Assembly (NCBI RefSeq): GCF_003937825.1
Contig: NZ_RSFW01000019.1
Span: forward strand, 62,001 to 126,000
Direction of reading: 5' to 3'
Origin: Mesobacillus subterraneus
Lineage (GTDB): Bacteria; Bacillota; Bacilli; Bacillales; Cytobacillaceae
Length of the DNA: 64,000 nucleotides
Shown here one piece after another: positions 16,044 to 25,459 of the stretch. Made by a program: the position numbers and the translations under genes. Below the pieces are notes generated by a model. It worked only from the letters and a program-made list of their open reading frames with translations, did not search any database and had not been told where the DNA came from. The number at the start of each line of letters is the position of its first letter. Within the stretch, counting starts at the first letter, position 1.

Positions 16044-18005
16044 TTAACGCTTCTCAAAATGTTCCTTGATAAATACAGGAACATCTTTCTCAGTGAAAGT
16101 TCGGATCTCTCTTTGACTGTTGTTTTTATAAACGAAAATGGCTGTGTATGGTGTCTCGTTGAACCAGCCATACCCCGCTTTTTCCATCGCAATTTTGATT
16201 TGCGCCCCATCTTCAATTTTTAGATTATCCTGATCATTCAGGATTTTGTTCATGATTTCTTCCTCAGGATATTCCTTGAACTCATCAGGTTTAATCCGTT
16301 CGTCCGTGACGAGGATATACTCGAGATCCTCTGGCATGACCATTGCCTGGTCGAGCATATTTTGATCTCTAAGCCATGTAATGATATTTTGATAGTCATG
16401 TTTCAAGTCAACATGGTAACTATCAACAGGTCCGACCATGATCTCGATGTTTGAGCGGTTTCCGATTGGATAATATTCAACTGTAAACGACTCTTGCTCG
16501 ATATCCTTTTTCAAGAGAGTCATAACCTGATCGATTTTCTCTTTATCCGAGAACGTCAGGAAACTTTCTTTGTTATAGTTCGTGATCCTAAGCGAACGAA
16601 CCTCGTCATTTTTTATTTTAAAAATAGCCTGTGACGAATGTTTATATTCCTGGGATTCATATATCGCTTTCAGTTGAGTCTCGTAGTCAAATCGGTCAAT
16701 GGAGTATTGGCGGACCATTTTTCTTCCATTCTCCAATTCATAGATGAACAGAACGTTTTCGCCGGACTTCATGTCCTGTTCATTTGTCTTCTCATTCCGA
16801 ATGATGTCTGCATGAAGCTTACGTACTGCTTTGATGTTTTCTTTATTGAATAGAGGCTTTGGAGCTAGCCGCTCGTCTGGATCAACGTAAATGGTATTGG
16901 TATAGGTCACACTTTTAATATCATTCAGTGCAGGAACTCTTTTTTCATAAGGAGCGAAGGACTGAATAACGAGAATCACCAACACCATGGAAATGGCAAA
17001 ATAGGCAAGACCCCGGATCCTTCCGAATACCCTCCATGATTTCTGCAGGATCATTTCAGCAGTGTAATAGCCAATGATCCCTCCTGCTGCATAGCCAAAT
17101 AACAGCCAGGCAAATTTATTTTGCATGGCATCAAAATACATCCCGCCGAGGAGCATCATGCAAAATGCTACTCCATATTTGAAAATGGACTTTAAACTGC
17201 GGAATGCGATTGCTTCTGAAGCTGCTTCCACCTTACGCTTCTTATAGATGAACAATGAAAAGAAGTAAAAAATAATCAGTAGCAGAATGTATAATGCAAT
17301 CTCCTGGATTGTTAAGCTCTTGCTTTCCATAAGAGTCAAATGGGAGATTGGTGATAAATACTCCAAATTCCTGATTTGGTAATAGTCGTTAGGAAAGCCA
17401 TAAAGCATCATGCCCAGGTTATAAAGGGCCAGAAGTGTGAAGCCAGCCGGGAATAAAAGCAGGATATAAGTCAGGACACCGTGGACCACTGATATTCCCG
17501 TCAGCATGGCGAGAAAAACGCCTGCTATATAAAAGACAAGATTGTAAAGGATGACAGTGCCTGCCCATTTCCAAATGTCAGACAGGTTGATGAATAGGCT
17601 CAAATCATAAATGCTGTGCACAATGAATGCAATCAGGGCGTTCAGTAAGACAGGGACAATCAAGTACACAATGCCAGTCAGCGTGTAAAAATGGTAAATC
17701 TGTTCCCTTTTCAAAGGTAAACTGTGCATCAAGTCTGCTGCCTGCCTGACATGAAGGAATCTGTATAAAAACACCGATAGGACGACAGGTACAGTGATCA
17801 GCATAATGAACTGGATTTCAAATTCGAATTGAAACATATTCCGGACTGTCATAAATGTTCGAAAATTCTCACCAGAATAATCCATCATCATCCTTAAAGG
17901 AACTGCAAAAAATAAAACGAGAAAATAGATGATGGAAATCCACCCGACACTTCTGCCCACCTGGAGAATCATTTCTCTATTAAACAATGACATTTTTGAC
18001 TGCAT
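16044..18005 (-). CDS. Large ABC transporter permease (DUF6449-like)
   Basis: 653 residues. The N-terminal 360 residues contain about 9-10 membrane segments with an ABC-2-like layout (HVRQAADLMHSLPLKREQIY loop). The C-terminal 280 residues are a soluble, probably extracytoplasmic domain. This is the permease type that follows YtrA/YtrB-like genes in bacilli and is annotated DUF6449. ATG 18005 was chosen: GGGGG lies nine bases upstream, giving a 26-base overlap with the ATPase gene. It probably exports or senses cell-wall-active compounds, by analogy with the ytr operon. Confidence 0.82.
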   Translation of the reverse strand: MQSKMSLFNREMILQVGRSVGWISIIYFLVLFFAVPLRMMMDYSGENFRTFMTVRNMFQFEFEIQFIMLITVPVVLSVFLYRFLHVRQAADLMHSLPLKREQIYHFYTLTGIVYLIVPVLLNALIAFIVHSIYDLSLFINLSDIWKWAGTVILYNLVFYIAGVFLAMLTGISVVHGVLTYILLLFPAGFTLLALYNLGMMLYGFPNDYYQIRNLEYLSPISHLTLMESKSLTIQEIALYILLLIIFYFFSLFIYKKRKVEAASEAIAFRSLKSIFKYGVAFCMMLLGGMYFDAMQNKFAWLLFGYAAGGIIGYYTAEMILQKSWRVFGRIRGLAYFAISMVLVILVIQSFAPYEKRVPALNDIKSVTYTNTIYVDPDERLAPKPLFNKENIKAVRKLHADIIRNEKTNEQDMKSGENVLFIYELENGRKMVRQYSIDRFDYETQLKAIYESQEYKHSSQAIFKIKNDEVRSLRITNYNKESFLTFSDKEKIDQVMTLLKKDIEQESFTVEYYPIGNRSNIEIMVGPVDSYHVDLKHDYQNIITWLRDQNMLDQAMVMPEDLEYILVTDERIKPDEFKEYPEEEIMNKILNDQDNLKIEDGAQIKIAMEKAGYGWFNETPYTAIFVYKNNSQREIRTFTEKDVPVFIKEHFEKR

Positions 18006-18879
18006 AGCCGATATCCCCCATTTCATAAATGAAAATTTCTTCAAGGGTTAACGGGAGTATATCGAAGATGACCGGCTCTGTCAGACGCACAACCTTCTCA
18101 ATTTCTTCTTCTTTCCCTTTTATGATACAAAGCATGACACTGCCTCGTTTTTCACAGTGAAGCATTTTTAAGCTATCTCCCAAGTCTTTAGGAGGATCCC
18201 CTTTATAAGCAAGCTGCACTTTATGAACATCGGATTTGAGATCATCCAGTTCCTTTTCAAACAAGAGCATACCTTGATGCAAAATTCCGATATGATCACA
18301 TAAATCCTCGATTTCTCTTAAATTATGGGATGAAATCAGAACGGTCATGTCCCGGTCGGCGACGTCGTGAATCAATAAGTTTTTTACCTTCTTGCGTGCA
18401 ACCGGATCGAGTCCATCCATCGGTTCATCAAGAATCAGCACTTCTGGCATGGTCGACAGCGCAAGCCAAAATGCAGCCTGTCTCTGCACTCCCTTTGAAA
18501 AGGTATGTATCTTCTTATTCATGCTGAAGTCAAATACCTCGGCTAATCTTTGAAACCGGCTTTCATTCCATGAAGGATAAATGCTTTTATAGAATTGAGC
18601 CATATGCTTGACTGTATAATGTGCAAAGAAATATGGATGATCGGGAATGTAAAAGATTTTTTCTTTCAACATTGGAGTCTCATATACTGGATTTCCCTCA
18701 CATAAAACTTCACCAGAATCCTGCTTGTAAATCCCGGCAAGCAATTTGATGATCGTGGTTTTACCAGCTCCGTTCGATCCGATCAAACCGTAAATCGACC
18801 CTCTGCCAATCGCCAAATGGACATCTTTCAAAGCTGGCTGCTTATCAAAAGTCTTGTTGATTCCTATCATTTGAATCAT
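17980..18879 (-). CDS. ABC transporter ATP-binding protein (YtrB-like)
   Basis: 299 residues. Walker A GSNGAGKTT (34-42), signature region FSKGVQRQ (127-134; a relaxed version of LSGGQ), Walker B LILDEP (148-153) and ISSHNLREIEDLCD with the switch histidine. The degenerate signature is common in YtrB/EcsA-type proteins. It starts immediately after the gntR stop (TAAATG), with GGAGGCGAG as ribosome site, so the three genes gntR-ATPase-permease form a tight operon. Confidence 0.9.
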   Translation of the reverse strand: MIQMIGINKTFDKQPALKDVHLAIGRGSIYGLIGSNGAGKTTIIKLLAGIYKQDSGEVLCEGNPVYETPMLKEKIFYIPDHPYFFAHYTVKHMAQFYKSIYPSWNESRFQRLAEVFDFSMNKKIHTFSKGVQRQAAFWLALSTMPEVLILDEPMDGLDPVARKKVKNLLIHDVADRDMTVLISSHNLREIEDLCDHIGILHQGMLLFEKELDDLKSDVHKVQLAYKGDPPKDLGDSLKMLHCEKRGSVMLCIIKGKEEEIEKVVRLTEPVIFDILPLTLEEIFIYEMGDIGYAVKNVIV

Positions 18880-19260
18880 TTACTCGCCTCCCCCTTTTGA
18901 AGCGTCTAATTCACGAATAAGCCCATGGAGCTCTTCAGCAGGAATGCCCAGGTACAAGGCTTCCAGCAGCAATTTTTCAAGTTCTAGCTTTACTTGCATG
19001 ATTTTTTCGGCATCCTTTCCAGCGTCCATTGGGTTGACGAAGCTGCCTTTCCCCTTTAAAGAGTAGATGAATCCCTGCAGCTCAAGCTCCCTGTATGCTT
19101 TTTGGATTGTATTTGGATTAATTGTCAGCTGCTGTGCCAGCTGCCGGACGGAAGGTAATTGTTCATCAGGTTTGAGCACTTCATTCATGATCAGCTCCTT
19201 CATTTTGTCGACAAGCTGCTCGTATATCGGTTTTCGGCTTCTCAGGTCAAGCTCAAACAT
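18880..19260 (-). CDS. GntR-family transcriptional regulator, YtrA subfamily
   Basis: 126 residues. The N-terminal winged helix reads PIYEQLVDKMKELIM...LPSVRQLAQQLTINPNTIQKAYRELE, the YtrA/GntR signature. The C-terminal part is only about 50 residues, a short dimerisation helix pair as in YtrA, not a ligand domain. ATG 19260 lies five bases after GGGGG; an in-frame TTG at 19272 is less likely. In B. subtilis, YtrA represses its own ABC operon and responds to lipid II-binding antibiotics; the same autoregulation is likely here. Confidence 0.9.
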   Translation of the reverse strand: MFELDLRSRKPIYEQLVDKMKELIMNEVLKPDEQLPSVRQLAQQLTINPNTIQKAYRELELQGFIYSLKGKGSFVNPMDAGKDAEKIMQVKLELEKLLLEALYLGIPAEELHGLIRELDASKGGGE

Positions 19261-19274
19261 AATGACCCCCAATC

Positions 19275-19290
19275 TGTACTAAGTGTACTA
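19275..19290 (-). promoter_or_regulatory. Possible YtrA-type operator
   Basis: Two copies of TGTACTA nine bases apart, each containing the palindrome GTAC, lie 15 bases upstream of the gntR start. This is the expected place for autoregulation. The match to a published YtrA operator was not checked. Confidence 0.4.
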
Positions 19291-19403
19291 TTATTGTTAA
19301 TACAGTTAAATTATATGCCAACTACTTCCAAAAAGATAGAGGGTAATTTCTTAATAATTTCTTAAGAGAAATTAAGAAAGCTGTGAGTTACAAATCTTAA
19401 CTT

Positions 19404-19751
19404 TCAAAAAGAGGAATAAAAGGTAAAAAAACGAACTGAAACAGTATGTATGCACTGATAACAAGAGGATAAAAAAAAACCCTTTAGATTAGCTTTAGAC
19501 AGTACGTTACCGACTATTAATCCTGTAATTCCTCCGACTAATCCATCGGTGAGGCCAATCGGAACCAGTAAGAATTCCTTCATAAAGAAGAGATTGTCAA
19601 GTAATTCGTTAAGCGCTAAAGCTGGGATTAAATGCAATAAATCCCCTGCAATCAATTCGATGTCTTTGCTAAACCAAAAGACCTTAATGGAATTAATCAG
19701 TATTGACGCACTGAAAAATATCAAAAACCCTTTACTAAAATTATCCCTCAT
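19404..19751 (-). CDS. Small putative membrane protein
   Basis: 115 residues with two or three hydrophobic segments (about 9-25, 33-50 and 60-88, the last rich in glycine: LTDGLVGGITGLIVGNVL). GAGAGG lies eight bases before ATG. I do not recognise a family. It stands alone; coding status is moderately supported by the ribosome site and hydrophobic pattern. Confidence 0.5.
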   Translation of the reverse strand: MRDNFSKGFLIFFSASILINSIKVFWFSKDIELIAGDLLHLIPALALNELLDNLFFMKEFLLVPIGLTDGLVGGITGLIVGNVLSKANLKGFFLSSCYQCIHTVSVRFFTFYSSF

Positions 19752-19845
19752 GACAATAACCTCTCTGTTACAATTAGTGTATTTTTACACAAATTATAAC
19801 ATTTAAATAAAATTCTGCAATTGGTTTCAACAAATTTTTTCCTCA

Positions 19846-19875
19846 AAAAAAACACTCCATGTTCAGAGTGTTTTT
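19846..19875 (-). terminator. GNAT gene terminator
   Basis: AACACTC/GAGTGTT stem with A and T tracts on both sides; the stop codon of the minus-strand GNAT gene lies in it. Confidence 0.85.
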
Positions 19876-20345
19876 ACGTAATGGATAAAATTTTGTTCAT
19901 CTATTCCCGTTTTTTTGAAATGGCATGTTTCCAATACTTTTTGTGATGCTATATTGTTCAAAGTTGTTTTTGCCGTTAACTTTTTAAGCTCCAACTGTGC
20001 AGCTTCATTGCAAAGTAATTTCAATGCATGAGCTGCAAATCCTTTTCTGCCAAACTCTTCTCCTACTCGATACCCTATATCACCTGTTCCCTTGTACCAA
20101 TCAACATCCACTAAATTCATTCTTCCAATGAGTTCACCATTATAGTTTTTTACCAGGTAAAAGAAAGACTTCCTCTCTTCCTGTTCAGCAAGTAATTCAT
20201 CCAGAATGCACTGAAATCCTTCCGGTTCAAAATAGGAATCAGGACGCGGAGGAACATGCTTTTCAAAAAAATCTTTGTTGTTTTTCTCAAACGAATATAA
20301 GGATTCGGCATCTTCTAAGGTCAATAATGATAACAATAATTCCAT
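19863..20345 (-). CDS. GNAT N-acetyltransferase
   Basis: 160 residues of the RimJ/RimL-like class: GYRVGEEFGRKGFAAHALKLL carries the acetyl-CoA loop (GRKGFA), and the closing SQKVLETCHFKKTG is the usual final helix-strand. Substrate unknown. AAAGGAT precedes ATG. Single gene. Confidence 0.85.
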   Translation of the reverse strand: MELLLSLLTLEDAESLYSFEKNNKDFFEKHVPPRPDSYFEPEGFQCILDELLAEQEERKSFFYLVKNYNGELIGRMNLVDVDWYKGTGDIGYRVGEEFGRKGFAAHALKLLCNEAAQLELKKLTAKTTLNNIASQKVLETCHFKKTGIDEQNFIHYVKTL

Positions 20346-20479
20346 GCTATTTATCCTTTAAGTTTTCTCAAAATACTTATTCGCCTTCTTTGGCCTAATT
20401 CCCTTTTCGAAGTTTTTTGTTCTTTAAAGATACATTAAATAAGACTCACAAAACCATAATATAGTGGGAGGTGAAAACG

Positions 20480-21388
20480 GTGAGATGGTTGCTTACATTC
20501 GCACTAATACTATCCAGTGGTACTGCAGACAATGAAGATGACATTTCAATCATCTGGGATGGTGAGCCAGTCGTCGAGGTTCACAGATCCGATTTTTCCA
20601 TCCCATGGTTTGGGTACCCAATCCTTAACCACACGATGCTTGAAACACTGAATAAACAACTTTCCCTTCAGGTTAAGAAAGATCCGGAAGATGCGGGGCT
20701 TGACGATTACGGGAGGATCTTGCCAGAAAAAGTCGGCTATGTTTTAGACCAGAAAAAATTCAAGCGGGATTTCACGAATCATTTCTTCCTGAAGCAACAT
20801 TCCAGACTGGAAATTCCAACCTTACCGGTTTATCCAAAGGTGGACAGTGAAATCATCGCAAACATCCGGACAAAGCTGATCGGACATTACATAACCTATT
20901 TCAACAGTGGCAATAAGGAGCGAACCCATAATATTGCTCTTGCTGCGGAAGCGATAAACAACCATGTCGTGTTTCCGGGAGAAACCTTCTCATTCAATAA
21001 GGTGGTTGGAAAGCGAACTGCATCAAGAGGCTACCAGCCTGCCCCCATCATTGTACGAGGGGAATTATCAGAGGGTATCGGCGGAGGTATATGCCAGGTG
21101 AGCTCCACCCTTTTCAATGCCGCCGATCGATCAGGACTCAAGATACTGGAGCGCTATTCACACAGCAAGCAGGTCCCATATGTCCCTCCTGGCAGGGATG
21201 CTACCGTCAGCTGGTATGGACCGGATTTCACGTTTAAAAACAGGTACAACCAGCCAGTGTTAATAAGGGCCAAAACATATCCCGGAAAAATGATCGTCAT
21301 GATATACTCCTCTGATGAGATCGACATCGAAAAACGGAAAGTTCCGAGTACTGACAGCAGTACACTTATACCCGAAGAAGCTATATGA
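20480..21388 (+). CDS. VanW family protein
   Basis: 302 residues from GTG 20480, eight bases after GGGAGG; an in-frame GTG at 20471 overlaps the ribosome site. A short hydrophobic N terminus (about 2-15) suggests export. The VanW domain lies at about 140-265, with LAAEAINNHVVFPGETFSFN and GIGGGICQVSSTLFNAA, both strongly conserved in the family. VanW proteins accompany cell-wall and vancomycin-resistance loci but have no proven activity. A class B PBP follows 156 bases downstream, beyond a terminator. Confidence 0.88.
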   Translation: MRWLLTFALILSSGTADNEDDISIIWDGEPVVEVHRSDFSIPWFGYPILNHTMLETLNKQLSLQVKKDPEDAGLDDYGRILPEKVGYVLDQKKFKRDFTNHFFLKQHSRLEIPTLPVYPKVDSEIIANIRTKLIGHYITYFNSGNKERTHNIALAAEAINNHVVFPGETFSFNKVVGKRTASRGYQPAPIIVRGELSEGIGGGICQVSSTLFNAADRSGLKILERYSHSKQVPYVPPGRDATVSWYGPDFTFKNRYNQPVLIRAKTYPGKMIVMIYSSDEIDIEKRKVPSTDSSTLIPEEAI

Positions 21389-21394
21389 TTGGCC

Positions 21395-21425
21395 AAGGAA
21401 TCCAGTTAACTGGTTTCCTTTTTTT
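21395..21425 (+). terminator. VanW gene terminator
   Basis: AAGGAA-t-CCAG, loop TTAA, CTGG-t-TTCCTT, then T's. Confidence 0.85.
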
Positions 21426-21544
21426 AGTTCCTGCTCCATTTTTGGTTATTTACAGGAAAACCTTTACAGATTAGGTAAAGGTTACGTACACTTATGGTAA
21501 TAGATGGTTTTATTATAATCATAATTTCATAGGATGTGAGATGC

Positions 21545-23638
21545 TTGCCTAAAAAGAAGAATTCAACTCCATTAAGGGTAAATATCCTTTTCTTTACTGT
21601 ATTTGTACTCTTTTCGCTTCTGGTTCTCCGTCTCGGGATTGTCCAGATCGTCCATGGTGAAGATTACAAGCGTGAGATTAACAGAAAAGAGGATGTGACT
21701 GTCAATAACCCTGTTCCCCGCGGAAAAATGCTTGACCGCAATTATAAAGTTATTGTCGACAATAAGCCGCTGAACGCTATTACATATACAAATGAAGGTG
21801 CTACACAGGAGGAAATGCTCAAGGTAGCCGCCAGGCTCGCCCAGATCATCGACCAAAAAACGGACAAAGTACGGGAAAGAGATAAAAAAGATTTCTGGAT
21901 TATCAAGTATCCCGATGAGGCAAAGAAATTGATTAGCGAAGAAGAGTTGGAACTCTATAGTAAGAAAAAAACAGGCAACAAAGATTTGTACAAGCTGCAG
22001 CTGAAAAGAATTACAGACAATCATCTTAAACAGTTATCACAGCAGGATATTGAAGAGTTGGCCATATTCAGGATTATGAACAGTGGATATAAATTCACTC
22101 CCCAAATTATCAAAAATGAGGGTGTTACTCTGGAAGAATTCGCGATTGTCAATGAAAACCTCGATAAACTTCCGGGTGTAAATGCAACGATGGATTGGGA
22201 TCGTCAATATATGTTTGAGGATACATTCAGACCTGTGTTAGGCAGAATTACGACCAGCAGTGAGGGCCTCCCTGCTGAAAGAATCGACTACTTTATGTCC
22301 CGGGGCTATAATCGCAATGATCGGGTAGGTAAAAGTAACCTTGAACTGGAATATGAAGATGTCCTGCAGGGGAAAAAAGAAAAAGTTGTCAATGTAACGG
22401 ATAAAGCGGGAGAACTTTTGGAAAAAGAACTTGTTTCAGAAGGCAGCAGGGGTAAAGATTTAATCCTGAGTATTGACATGGATCTGCAGATTGCTGTCGA
22501 GAAAATCATCGAGAAAGAATTGTGGGCTGCCAAAAGTTCCCCGGGAACTGGTTTGCTTGACCGGGCCTATGTTGTATTGATGGATCCGAATACCGGTGAG
22601 GTTCTGGCAATGGCAGGCAAGAGGATTGTCAGGGATCAAGAAACAAATAAATTGTATTTAGAAGACGACGCGCTGGGAAATATACTGAATACATTCAATG
22701 TCGGCTCAGTCGTTAAGGGCGCAACTGTGTTGACGGGGTATAAGACTGGAGCGATTAATTCCTATACTAGGTTTGATGATCGAGCTTTAGATATCAAGGG
22801 AACACCTATAAAAAAGTCCTACAGTTATTTGGGCGTTCTAAATGACATACAAGCATTGAAAGTTTCTTCGAACGTTTATATGTTTCATACTGCCATAAAA
22901 ATTGGGAAAGGTGTCTATCGATATCAGCAACCTCTCAATCTTAACTCAAATGTATGGGATACGATTCGTTCCTCTTTCGCCTCTTTTGGACTAGGGGTCA
23001 GGACAGGAATAGACCTGCCAAATGAACAGACAGGCGCAAAAGGTGTCAATTATCCTGTTGGTAAAGTCCTCGATTTAGTCATTGGCCAGTATGATACCTA
23101 TTCAAATATGCAGCTGGCCCAATATATATCAACCATCGCCAACAATGGCTACAGAATGCAGCCGAGGCTTGTGAAGGAAATCCGCGAACCGGCAACAAAT
23201 ACTGAGGAACTCGGCCAGGTTTATACATCCTTCCCTCCCAATGTTCTAAATGAAATTGGCATGGACCAACAATGGCTTGATCGAGTCCATAGCGGTTTTG
23301 AAAAGGTCATGCAAGAACCAGGAGGAACTGCCTACCGCTACTTCGGCAATGCTCCATATTCACCTGCTGGCAAAACTGGGACAGCGGAAGCGTTTTACGA
23401 TGGTCCACTTCGGAAGAAAGGTGACCCTATGATGGATACCATGAATCTAAGCCTTGTCGGTTATGCCCCATCACGAAAACCTGAAATCGCGATGGCAGTC
23501 ATGGTTCCCTGGGCCTACCAGGGCAGCGTGGATCATGGAGCCAACAAAAAGATTGGCCGTGCCGTAATGGATACCTACTTCAATTTGAAAAATCAAACAA
23601 CGGAAACTGAAGAAGATGAACAAGAAGTGAGTGAATAA
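21545..23638 (+). CDS. Class B penicillin-binding protein (PbpA/PbpH-like transpeptidase)
   Basis: 697 residues from TTG 21545. The other in-frame start, GTG 21536, abuts AGGA too closely. One N-terminal membrane anchor (about 13-33) is followed by a dimerisation domain and the transpeptidase domain. Active-site motifs are SVVK with Ser388, SSN at 441-443 and KTG at 610-612. Length and motifs match B. subtilis PBP2a and PbpH, the elongation PBPs that shape the side wall. It would cross-link peptidoglycan on the outer face of the membrane. Strong terminator follows. Confidence 0.92.
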   Translation: MPKKKNSTPLRVNILFFTVFVLFSLLVLRLGIVQIVHGEDYKREINRKEDVTVNNPVPRGKMLDRNYKVIVDNKPLNAITYTNEGATQEEMLKVAARLAQIIDQKTDKVRERDKKDFWIIKYPDEAKKLISEEELELYSKKKTGNKDLYKLQLKRITDNHLKQLSQQDIEELAIFRIMNSGYKFTPQIIKNEGVTLEEFAIVNENLDKLPGVNATMDWDRQYMFEDTFRPVLGRITTSSEGLPAERIDYFMSRGYNRNDRVGKSNLELEYEDVLQGKKEKVVNVTDKAGELLEKELVSEGSRGKDLILSIDMDLQIAVEKIIEKELWAAKSSPGTGLLDRAYVVLMDPNTGEVLAMAGKRIVRDQETNKLYLEDDALGNILNTFNVGSVVKGATVLTGYKTGAINSYTRFDDRALDIKGTPIKKSYSYLGVLNDIQALKVSSNVYMFHTAIKIGKGVYRYQQPLNLNSNVWDTIRSSFASFGLGVRTGIDLPNEQTGAKGVNYPVGKVLDLVIGQYDTYSNMQLAQYISTIANNGYRMQPRLVKEIREPATNTEELGQVYTSFPPNVLNEIGMDQQWLDRVHSGFEKVMQEPGGTAYRYFGNAPYSPAGKTGTAEAFYDGPLRKKGDPMMDTMNLSLVGYAPSRKPEIAMAVMVPWAYQGSVDHGANKKIGRAVMDTYFNLKNQTTETEEDEQEVSE

Positions 23639-23672
23639 AAAAAGCTGTGCCCCACTGGCACAGCTTTTTCGC
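23639..23672. terminator. Bidirectional terminator
   Basis: AAAAAGCTGTGCC, loop CCACT, GGCACAGCTTTTT: perfect 13-bp stem between the PBP gene and the convergent lipoprotein gene. Confidence 0.95.
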
Positions 23673-23677
23673 TGATT

Positions 23678-24184
23678 TTACAATTCTTTTGCAAGTGAAG
23701 GCCTCTTCATTTCAATGCTTTCAAATGCAGTCCCAATTTTTTCTTCACCCTGGGCGAATTTCTCGTCTGCTGCCTCAAATGAAGGTGCATCCTTCTTCAG
23801 TTCTTCAGCTTTCACGTTGTATGAATCTGCCAAATCCTGAACTGCAGCTTCAAGGTCTGCCTTCTGGTCCTTAAGTTCTTCTGGCACTTCAAGTTTCTTT
23901 AACTCTTCAGCTACCTTTGCAGCCGATGTGCTTGCAGCTGCTTTCTCTTCTGCTGTAGGCTCTTCTGCTCCTTCATAGGCATTAAGTTCTGCATCAGAAG
24001 CGTTAATCGTATTGACGATGTTCATGTAGAATTTATACATTACACTTTTAGGATTTACGGCTGGCTTAGCTGCCTCTTCCGTTTCTGTCTTTTCTGGAGC
24101 TGATTCCTGTTTACTGTCAGAAGAACAAGCAGTCAGACTGATCGTCAAAAGGATTGCTGAAAGTAAAATCCAAATCTTTTTCAT
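23678..24184 (-). CDS. Lipoprotein, helical, unknown function
   Basis: 168 residues. Signal peptide with lipobox LTAC (Cys20), then an acidic/alanine-rich linker and a predicted all-helical domain with heptad-like spacing (AAKVAEELKKLEVPEELKD). It would be anchored to the outer face of the membrane. Short helical lipoproteins of this kind are common in bacilli; no family is recognised with confidence. Single gene. Confidence 0.8.
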   Translation of the reverse strand: MKKIWILLSAILLTISLTACSSDSKQESAPEKTETEEAAKPAVNPKSVMYKFYMNIVNTINASDAELNAYEGAEEPTAEEKAAASTSAAKVAEELKKLEVPEELKDQKADLEAAVQDLADSYNVKAEELKKDAPSFEAADEKFAQGEEKIGTAFESIEMKRPSLAKEL

Positions 24185-24333
24185 CTAAATCTCCCCTTAC
24201 TCTCTATATCGCTTGCATGAAAATTTCACACAGCTTTTTCATTATAAGAGGATTATCATCCATTTACAAATAATTTGTGAAAGATTTGGTAAAAAAGTCC
24301 CCACTTGTTAAAAAGCTAAGGTGCGGTGAATTG

Positions 24334-24807
24334 TCATCGCTTTACCATAGTGATAAAATCGATTCCTGCATCTGTTTTGAATTCCGATACTTGTTGAAAC
24401 CCCATATTTGAGTATAATCTAATTGCTCTCTTATTAAATAAAGCAACAGACAGCCTAAATATTGGATTTGGATTGATCTTACCCAGCTCGTGCAGTACAA
24501 AAGAAAAGAACAATCGTCCGTGGCCTTTCCCTGTTAACCTGGGATTCATGCCAATTCCGACATCGATTGCTTGTTCGGAATAAGCGCCTATCCTGTTTCC
24601 AGCTGGAACTTGAGCAGACATGCCCGAGCAATAAAAACCGATTAGTGCTCCAGCTTTATCTTCAATCGCCCAGTAATTACTTTCCATAAGTTCTTTCATA
24701 CTCTCTTCATTGAAGTCATTGTTATATAAATCGTAAGGCTGTTCATATTTCCAACTTAAAATCTTACTGGCCTTTTCCTCGGTCATCTTCTTACTTTTTA
24801 ATTTCAT
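24334..24807 (-). CDS. GNAT N-acetyltransferase
   Basis: 157 residues from ATG 24807, six bases after AGGAGTG; the longer frame to 24825 lacks a site. It is a compact single-domain GNAT: SYWAIEDKAGALIGF-like strand pair, GIGMNPRLTGKGHGRLF as acetyl-CoA loop, and NKRAIRLYSNMGFQ as the closing motif of the family. Substrate unknown. Confidence 0.87.
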   Translation of the reverse strand: MKLKSKKMTEEKASKILSWKYEQPYDLYNNDFNEESMKELMESNYWAIEDKAGALIGFYCSGMSAQVPAGNRIGAYSEQAIDVGIGMNPRLTGKGHGRLFFSFVLHELGKINPNPIFRLSVALFNKRAIRLYSNMGFQQVSEFKTDAGIDFITMVKR

Positions 24808-25031
24808 TCTACTCACTCCTGTCAAACCTGGTTCATCCGTTAATTACATTCATCCTGCCAGTAGTAAATTCCTTTTTTTGATTAGTAATTTGAATTTTCT
24901 CTTATTTTACGAAAGCTAATTATTAAATAATATTTTTGTCATTTTTTCGTAATAACATGTTTAATAGTTTACTATTCGGGAATACTAGAAGTAACAAAAC
25001 AAAAACAATTAATGACAGGAGCGATTACATA

Positions 25032-25139
25032 ATGATTACTACATTTGCATTACTAGGTGGAGCTTTCGCAATCGCCGCTGGACTCAATTTCTTCGCAGTT
25101 AATGAAAATGGATTTATAGATGACGAAGCAATGAACTAA
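25032..25139 (+). CDS. Small membrane protein, 35 residues
   Basis: ATG 25032 follows AGGAG by about ten bases. The product has one hydrophobic segment, rich in alanine and glycine (FALLGGAFAIAAGLNFFAV), and an acidic tail. A perfect terminator begins at its stop codon, which supports a real short transcript. Function unknown. Confidence 0.6.
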   Translation: MITTFALLGGAFAIAAGLNFFAVNENGFIDDEAMN

Positions 25140-25167
25140 GAGACGCTGTTGACAGCGTCTCTTTTTC
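25139..25167 (+). terminator. Terminator of the 35-codon gene
   Basis: AGAGACGCTGT, loop TG, ACAGCGTCTCT, then TTTT. Confidence 0.9.
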
Positions 25168-25224
25168 TTTGTCCAGAAAATTATAAATAATAAATTTGTG
25201 GATAAGTATTCTTATTTTTCCTAA

Positions 25225-25348
25225 TCCAGCTACAACGTCTAGCCCCTCGGGGCACAAGCAGCCCCACTGTGGTGGCTGGGGAGCTGCCTCCTCGCGGTTC
25301 GTCTTATGCCTGTCGGGGCTGACCAAGACGCTTACGCTTTTTGTTCTT
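25225..25348 (+). repeat. Dispersed GC-rich repeat, copy in plus orientation
   Basis: About 124 bases, markedly richer in G+C than its surroundings. It starts TCCAGC and ends with TGTCGGGGCTGA, GACGCTTACGCTTTTTGTTC. An inverted copy lies at 26638-26761; start, end and internal AGCCCCTCG are shared while the middle differs. The pair flanks two GNAT genes. Confidence 0.7.
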
Positions 25349-25459
25349 GCAATTTGTCAATTCGTTGTATTTTTGTTCAAATGCAGGAAATAATAGAATG
25401 AGAGAGAATTTATTTAAGCATAAGATTCTAGCCTCATTCACATTAGGGAGGTACGGAAA

